Shown: positions 4,172-7,707 of the stretch, piece by piece
Layout: each line of letters starts with the position of its first letter
How positions within the stretch are numbered: position 1 is the first letter of the stretch
Notes under the pieces: model-generated
What the model was told of the DNA's origin: nothing
What the model saw: only the letters and a program-made list of their open reading frames with translations
The model's database searches: none
NCBI GenBank assembly: GCA_016213125.1
Contig: JACRBR010000120.1
Span: 1-7,707 of the forward strand
DNA length: 7,707 bases
Source: Chloroflexota bacterium
Lineage (GTDB): Bacteria > Chloroflexota > Dehalococcoidia > DSTF01 > JACRBR01
Direction of reading: 5' to 3'
Position numbers and translations under genes: made by a program

Positions 4172-5977
4172 ATGCGCTGGCCTCTCGTTGCGCCGCTCGC
4201 CCTCGTGTTCGTCCTCGCCCTGCCTTCCGCCCCGGACGCGCGTGCCGGCGCCGATACGGGGTGGAAGATCGAGGGGTTCCGCTCGGAGATCGCCATACAG
4301 CGCGACGGCACGCTACTCATTACCGAGACCATCGATGTCGACTTCGCCGCCTTGGAGAAGCACGGCATCTTTCGCGAGATTCCGATCGAGTACTCCTACG
4401 ACAGCGAGCATCATCGAATTTACCAGCTAGAAGTCGTCTCCGTGACAAACGCGGACGGCAAGAGCTGGCACTACACTCGCAGCCGGCACGGCGCCAACAT
4501 CCAGCTGAAGATCGGCGACCCCGACCAGACCGTTACCGGCCGCCAGTCCTACGTCATCACGTACGGGGTGGCGGGCGTCCTGAACGCGTTCGACGATCAC
4601 GACGAGCTGTACTGGAACGTGAACGGGCCCGATTGGCCGGTGCCCACGAGGGGTGTGAGCGCGACGGTCTCGCTGACGGGTGGCGGGCTGGAGCGGGCCG
4701 ACTGCTTCCAGGGGTCGACGGGCTCGGACGAGGCGTGCACGAAAGTGGTTAACGACGCCGGGACAGCGATGCTGTTCGCGTCGGAGGGCGGTTTCGGACC
4801 CGGGGAGCAGATGACGATTGTGGCGGGGATCGACAAGGGACAGATCTCGCCGGAGCCGGCGCCGATCCTGGTCGACAAGCCGGAGAACTGGTGGGAGAAG
4901 AACTTCCCGCCGGCGACAGGCGCGATCAGCGCGACCATCGTGCTGTTGATTGCGGGGATCGGCGGGTTTGCGTTGCTGTGGTGGCGGCACGGGCGCGACC
5001 GGGTGTACCGGTCGCTGAACTACCTGACGCAGGATCCTTCGGAGGAGACGCGGCCGATGTTCGCGAGGGACCAGGTTGTGGTGGAGTACACGCCGCCGGA
5101 CGAGCTGCGGCCAGCGCAGATGGGCGTGATCCTGGACGAGCGCGCGGACACGAAGGACGTGACGGCGACGATCATCGACCTGGCGGTGCGGGGCTACCTG
5201 ACGATCGAGGAGAAGGAGAAGAGCTGGATCTTCGGGAAGACCGACTGGCACCTTACGAAGAAGAAGGAAACGTCGGGCGAGCTGCTGCAATACGAGACGG
5301 AGGTGTTCACCGGGCTGTTCAACGCTACAGCGACGGAGGTGGACGTCAGCGACCTGAAGAACGAGTTCTACAAAGACCTGGCGGAGGCGCAAGAGAAGCT
5401 GTACGCGGACGCGATGAAGCGGAAGTGGTTCTCGCGAAACCCGGACACAGCGCGAGACTGGGCGCAGGGGGCCGGGGTGGTGATCGCCGCGGCGGGAGGC
5501 GGGCTGGTGTGGCTGCTGGGGCTGTCAGGATGGGCGATCGCGGGCGTGCCAGTCATCGTAGTGGGAGTGCTGGTGTTCCTGGGGTCGTCACTGATGTCCA
5601 AGCGGACGGCGGCGGGGAGTGAGGCGCTGCGGCGGACGCTGGGGTTCCGGCTGTTCATCGAAACGGCGGAGAAGCGGCGGCAGGAGTTCAACGAGCGGGC
5701 GAACATCTTCGCCGAGTACCTGCCGTACGCAATCGTATTCGGCAGCGTCGACAAGTGGGCCCGCGCGTTCCGGGACATCGACACGACACCGTCGACCGGA
5801 TCGTGGTACACGGGCGCGGCGATGTTCTCGGCTGCGGACTTCTCGCGCAGCCTGGAGTCGTTCTCGTCGTCGGTATCGAGCGTGATCGCAAGCACGCCGG
5901 GGAGCAGCGGGGGCAGCGGGTTCTCGGGTGGGTCCTCGGGCGGCGGGGGCGGCGGGGGCGGGGGCGGAAGCTGGTGA
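4172..5977 (+). CDS. DUF2207 family membrane protein with Gly-rich C-terminus
   Basis: The protein has 601 residues. A signal peptide (about 1-25, cut after an ARA-type site) leads into the extracytoplasmic DUF2207 domain (30-225), with Cys178 and Cys189 as a likely disulfide. One membrane segment (about 249-271) precedes a cytoplasmic part with the family signature YTPPDELRPAQMGVI (306-320) and the DLAVRGYLTI helix (336-345). Two closely spaced membrane segments (434-450 and 452-474) follow. Then comes a cytoplasmic region with AEYLPYAIVFGSVDKWA (514-530) and a tail ending in about ten Gly, then Ser-Trp, typical of this family. The family is widespread but of unknown molecular function. The start has no SD and may be leaderless. 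The first 130 codons favour C at third positions and the rest favour G. The next gene is convergent, 80 bp away, with no clear terminator between. Confidence 0.9.
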   Translation: MRWPLVAPLALVFVLALPSAPDARAGADTGWKIEGFRSEIAIQRDGTLLITETIDVDFAALEKHGIFREIPIEYSYDSEHHRIYQLEVVSVTNADGKSWHYTRSRHGANIQLKIGDPDQTVTGRQSYVITYGVAGVLNAFDDHDELYWNVNGPDWPVPTRGVSATVSLTGGGLERADCFQGSTGSDEACTKVVNDAGTAMLFASEGGFGPGEQMTIVAGIDKGQISPEPAPILVDKPENWWEKNFPPATGAISATIVLLIAGIGGFALLWWRHGRDRVYRSLNYLTQDPSEETRPMFARDQVVVEYTPPDELRPAQMGVILDERADTKDVTATIIDLAVRGYLTIEEKEKSWIFGKTDWHLTKKKETSGELLQYETEVFTGLFNATATEVDVSDLKNEFYKDLAEAQEKLYADAMKRKWFSRNPDTARDWAQGAGVVIAAAGGGLVWLLGLSGWAIAGVPVIVVGVLVFLGSSLMSKRTAAGSEALRRTLGFRLFIETAEKRRQEFNERANIFAEYLPYAIVFGSVDKWARAFRDIDTTPSTGSWYTGAAMFSAADFSRSLESFSSSVSSVIASTPGSSGGSGFSGGSSGGGGGGGGGGSW

Positions 5978-6057
5978 GGGCGGACTCACGACGGGGCTTT
6001 GGCGCGCGTCGCCCTGACGTCGGTCCTCGGATCCGGCACTGAATTCGCAAGAGCTGT

Positions 6058-6555
6058 CTACTCAATTACTCTTCCTGTCTCGTCGTCCACCAGATAGGTC
6101 CGGGTTCCGAAAACGAAGTTCTCCGTTCTCGCCGGCTGGACGGTTCCACGAAAGGGTATCGGAGTCCCACGCGCCTCAGCTGTAAGCAAGTCCGCAATCG
6201 AGGTGGCCGCGGACCCAACTGATCTCGAGTCAAAGAACTCGCAGCTTAGCGTCCATTCTCCTTCTGAATACTGAGCATCCGCACAACGTATTCCGAGTAT
6301 GCCCAGCTCTGTGATCTCGGGGAAGCGCGTCGCCAGTTCGCTGATTGTGTCTATGTCTTGGACCGCGAAATTGCGCGCGATTCTAGTGGCCTCGTCAGGG
6401 CTGAGCCAACGGTATGGCGTCGCGTCTGCGGGCATCGATGAAACTGTAGGTTCTACGCGTGCATTGGAGCTGTCATCGCAGGCCACCGCTAAAGTGGCGC
6501 TGGTGAGGGCGAATACCCCTAAGACTGCAATGTAACTCGGACACCCGCTTGCCAT
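6058..6555 (-). CDS. Small putative lipoprotein, family unknown
   Basis: The protein has 165 residues. A hydrophobic N-terminal segment (about 8-25) ends at Cys26 in TLAVACDDSS. This resembles a lipobox (Ala rather than Leu/Val at -3), so export and lipid attachment are likely. The mature part has LSPDEATRIARNFA (51-64), Cys91 and Cys105, which could pair, and a C-terminal YLVDDETGRVIE, weakly like the end of PepSY-type domains. I would not assign that family on this alone. A strong SD (GGAGGT, minus strand, 6562-6567) lies six bases before the ATG. The gene begins 38 bases after the nuoG-like stop on the same strand, so co-transcription is possible. Its codon use is much less GC-biased (many ATA, AGA, ACA, TTA) than its neighbours, which suggests a recent or lineage-specific arrival. 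Confidence 0.7.
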   Translation of the reverse strand: MASGCPSYIAVLGVFALTSATLAVACDDSSNARVEPTVSSMPADATPYRWLSPDEATRIARNFAVQDIDTISELATRFPEITELGILGIRCADAQYSEGEWTLSCEFFDSRSVGSAATSIADLLTAEARGTPIPFRGTVQPARTENFVFGTRTYLVDDETGRVIE

Positions 6556-6593
6556 CTTCCGACCTCCGCTGAAGAAGGGCTCGTAGCTCCTGA

Positions 6594-7707
6594 CTAAGCC
6601 AGCGCTGCGACCTTCGCCTTCACCGGCGTGGGGGTGCCTGACGGCGATAGCAGGCCGCAGATCGCGCCGGCGTCGTAGTAGTAGGGGACGAAGGCTACGC
6701 CTTCGGAGACGCGGTCGCTGGCCTTCGCGCGGATGGTGAGCTCGCCGTGTTCGGTGACGAGGGTGACTTCGGCGCCTTCGTCGATGCGGAGGGCGGCCAT
6801 GTCGGCGGGGTGGAGCTCGACGAACTCCTCTCGGTGAAGTTTGTCGGCGTCGGGCGAGTGGATGGCTGCGCCTTCGAGGCTGGTGTACAGGGTGCGGCCT
6901 GTGGTGAGGGTGAACTGGCCGGGGGGCGTGGTCGTGGATGCGGCGGCCGCCGTGGCTGGCGATGAGGGCGCAGCAGGCTGCGCCCCTACGGGGGCGGGGG
7001 CCACGGCGCGGAGCTTGCCCCAGCGGTCGAACTTCGCGCTGAAGGGTTCGTAGCCGGGGACGGTGGCGGCGATCTCGTCGGTGACGGCATCGGGGTGGTC
7101 GTAGGTGAAGACGTCGGTCTTGAGCATGTTGGCGAGATCGGTGAGGGCGAGGAGGGCGGGCCGGGCGTCGCCGATGGCGTCGAGGGCAGCGTGGAGGCGG
7201 TTGACGCGACGCTCGGCGCTCGAGAAGGTGCCGGTCTTGGCGTACGCAGGGACATCGGCGAAGAGGCAGTGCGCGAGCTTCGCGGTGTCGGTGAGGACGC
7301 TGTCGATTACGACCAGCAGTTCGAGCTTTTCGAGCGCCTGCCGCGTCTTCGCGGCGCCCGGCGCGAACATGATCGGGTTGTCGCCGACGACGATCATCGC
7401 CTTCAGGGCGCCGTCCATGGCAGCATCGACCATTGCCGCGAAGTCCATGCCCGTTTCTGTTGCGGCGATGCGGCCGGGGGCGCGTTCGGGGTCGACGCCC
7501 ATGTCGCGTGCGCCATTAACGTTGGCTTCGGTGGGCAGCACGAACAGCGACTCGGCGACTTTGTTTCCTCGAAGTGAAATCGCGAGGCCGGCGGCCGCCC
7601 GTGCGCCCGCGGCGGCGGTGGCCGCGTCCACCGGGTTGGGGGCGTAGATGATGGTCACCGTCTTCGCCGGATCGGCGGCGATGTCGAGCAGGGCGCGCGC
7701 GGCCTCG
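6594..7707 (-). CDS. nuoG: NADH-quinone oxidoreductase subunit G-like protein, C-terminal part
   Basis: The frame stays open from the right edge to a TAG at 6594-6596, giving 370 residues; the N-terminus, with any [2Fe-2S] and [4Fe-4S] ligand domains, lies outside. The visible part is the end of a molybdopterin-oxidoreductase fold. It has SLFVLPTEANVNGARDMGV (about 53-71), MIVVGDNP (104-111), then a divergent form of the 'VVLP…GTF.N.E.RVQ' signature, here FADVPAYAKTGTFSSAERRVNRL (149-171). A Pro/Ala/Thr-rich linker (about 234-262) follows, then a dinucleotide-binding-like C-terminal domain (263-370). These features fit NuoG of complex I better than a formate dehydrogenase, but without the N-terminus this is probable, not certain. 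A GTG at 7656-7658 is internal, because the frame and the homology extend upstream. Downstream is a lipoprotein gene, not nuoH. Confidence 0.75.
   Translation of the reverse strand, partial: EAARALLDIAADPAKTVTIIYAPNPVDAATAAAGARAAAGLAISLRGNKVAESLFVLPTEANVNGARDMGVDPERAPGRIAATETGMDFAAMVDAAMDGALKAMIVVGDNPIMFAPGAAKTRQALEKLELLVVIDSVLTDTAKLAHCLFADVPAYAKTGTFSSAERRVNRLHAALDAIGDARPALLALTDLANMLKTDVFTYDHPDAVTDEIAATVPGYEPFSAKFDRWGKLRAVAPAPVGAQPAAPSSPATAAAASTTTPPGQFTLTTGRTLYTSLEGAAIHSPDADKLHREEFVELHPADMAALRIDEGAEVTLVTEHGELTIRAKASDRVSEGVAFVPYYYDAGAICGLLSPSGTPTPVKAKVAALA
6966..6985. repeat. REP-like palindrome in the NuoG interdomain linker
   Basis: GGGCGCAGC (6966-6974) and GCTGCGCCC (6977-6985) form a perfect 9-bp inverted repeat around two bases. 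Read on the minus strand it is preceded by GTAGGG, so the element starts GTAGGGGCGCAGCC. It is translated as VGAQPAAP within the Ala/Pro/Thr linker (palindrome at residues 241-247). The sequence looks like a dispersed intergenic repeat that has become coding. Confidence 0.6.

Noticed and set aside
4427..5392. Minus-strand open frame of 321 codons inside the DUF2207 gene
   Set aside because: Arg/Val/His-rich shadow of a well-supported gene, without a ribosome site or family motifs.
5978..6057. Terminator between the convergent DUF2207 and lipoprotein genes
   Set aside because: Only short GGGC/GCCC and GACGTC pairings are present and no T-tract follows on either strand. I see nothing firm here.
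1..7707. CRISPR array, insertion sequence, phage or toxin-antitoxin system
   Set aside because: No spaced direct repeats of CRISPR size, no transposase or integrase motifs, and no small paired genes with toxin-like features were found.

Overview
This is a GC-rich bacterial window with five recognisable protein genes, one partial unknown gene at the left edge, and a structured intergenic region that probably encodes a small RNA. The protein set is a family III CoA-transferase, a DUF3105 membrane protein, a DUF2207 membrane protein and the end of a NuoG-like complex I subunit. Together with REP-like palindromes of the 'GTAGGG..' type, this fits a GC-rich Chloroflexota lineage. That is an inference from gene content and style; an actinobacterium-like host is not excluded.

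Layout. Positions 1-190 (minus) hold the start of an unknown gene running off the left edge. Positions 191-584 hold no protein gene I can support. They do contain, on the minus strand, a near-consensus promoter (TTGACA, 17 bp, TATCCT), about 98 nt of sequence that folds into three hairpins, and a textbook Rho-independent terminator. A second, bidirectional terminator follows at 273-313. Positions 585-2963 (+) encode a 792-residue tandem CoA-transferase. Its first half has lost the catalytic Asp and its second half keeps it. The two halves are joined by a linker that looks like captured intergenic repeat DNA. Positions 3088-3990 (+) encode a membrane-anchored DUF3105 protein with its own likely promoter. 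After a palindromic repeat, 4172-5977 (+) encodes a DUF2207 membrane protein with a Gly-rich tail, possibly leaderless. Convergent to it on the minus strand lie a small putative lipoprotein gene (6058-6555) and, upstream of that, the 3' end of a nuoG-like gene (6594 to beyond 7707).

I see no evidence that these genes form one pathway. The plus-strand genes look like separate transcription units, and the lipoprotein may be co-transcribed behind nuoG. The two things most worth following are the unannotated small RNA at about 391-489 and the repeated placement of REP-like palindromes in the interdomain linkers of two unrelated enzymes (CoA-transferase and NuoG).
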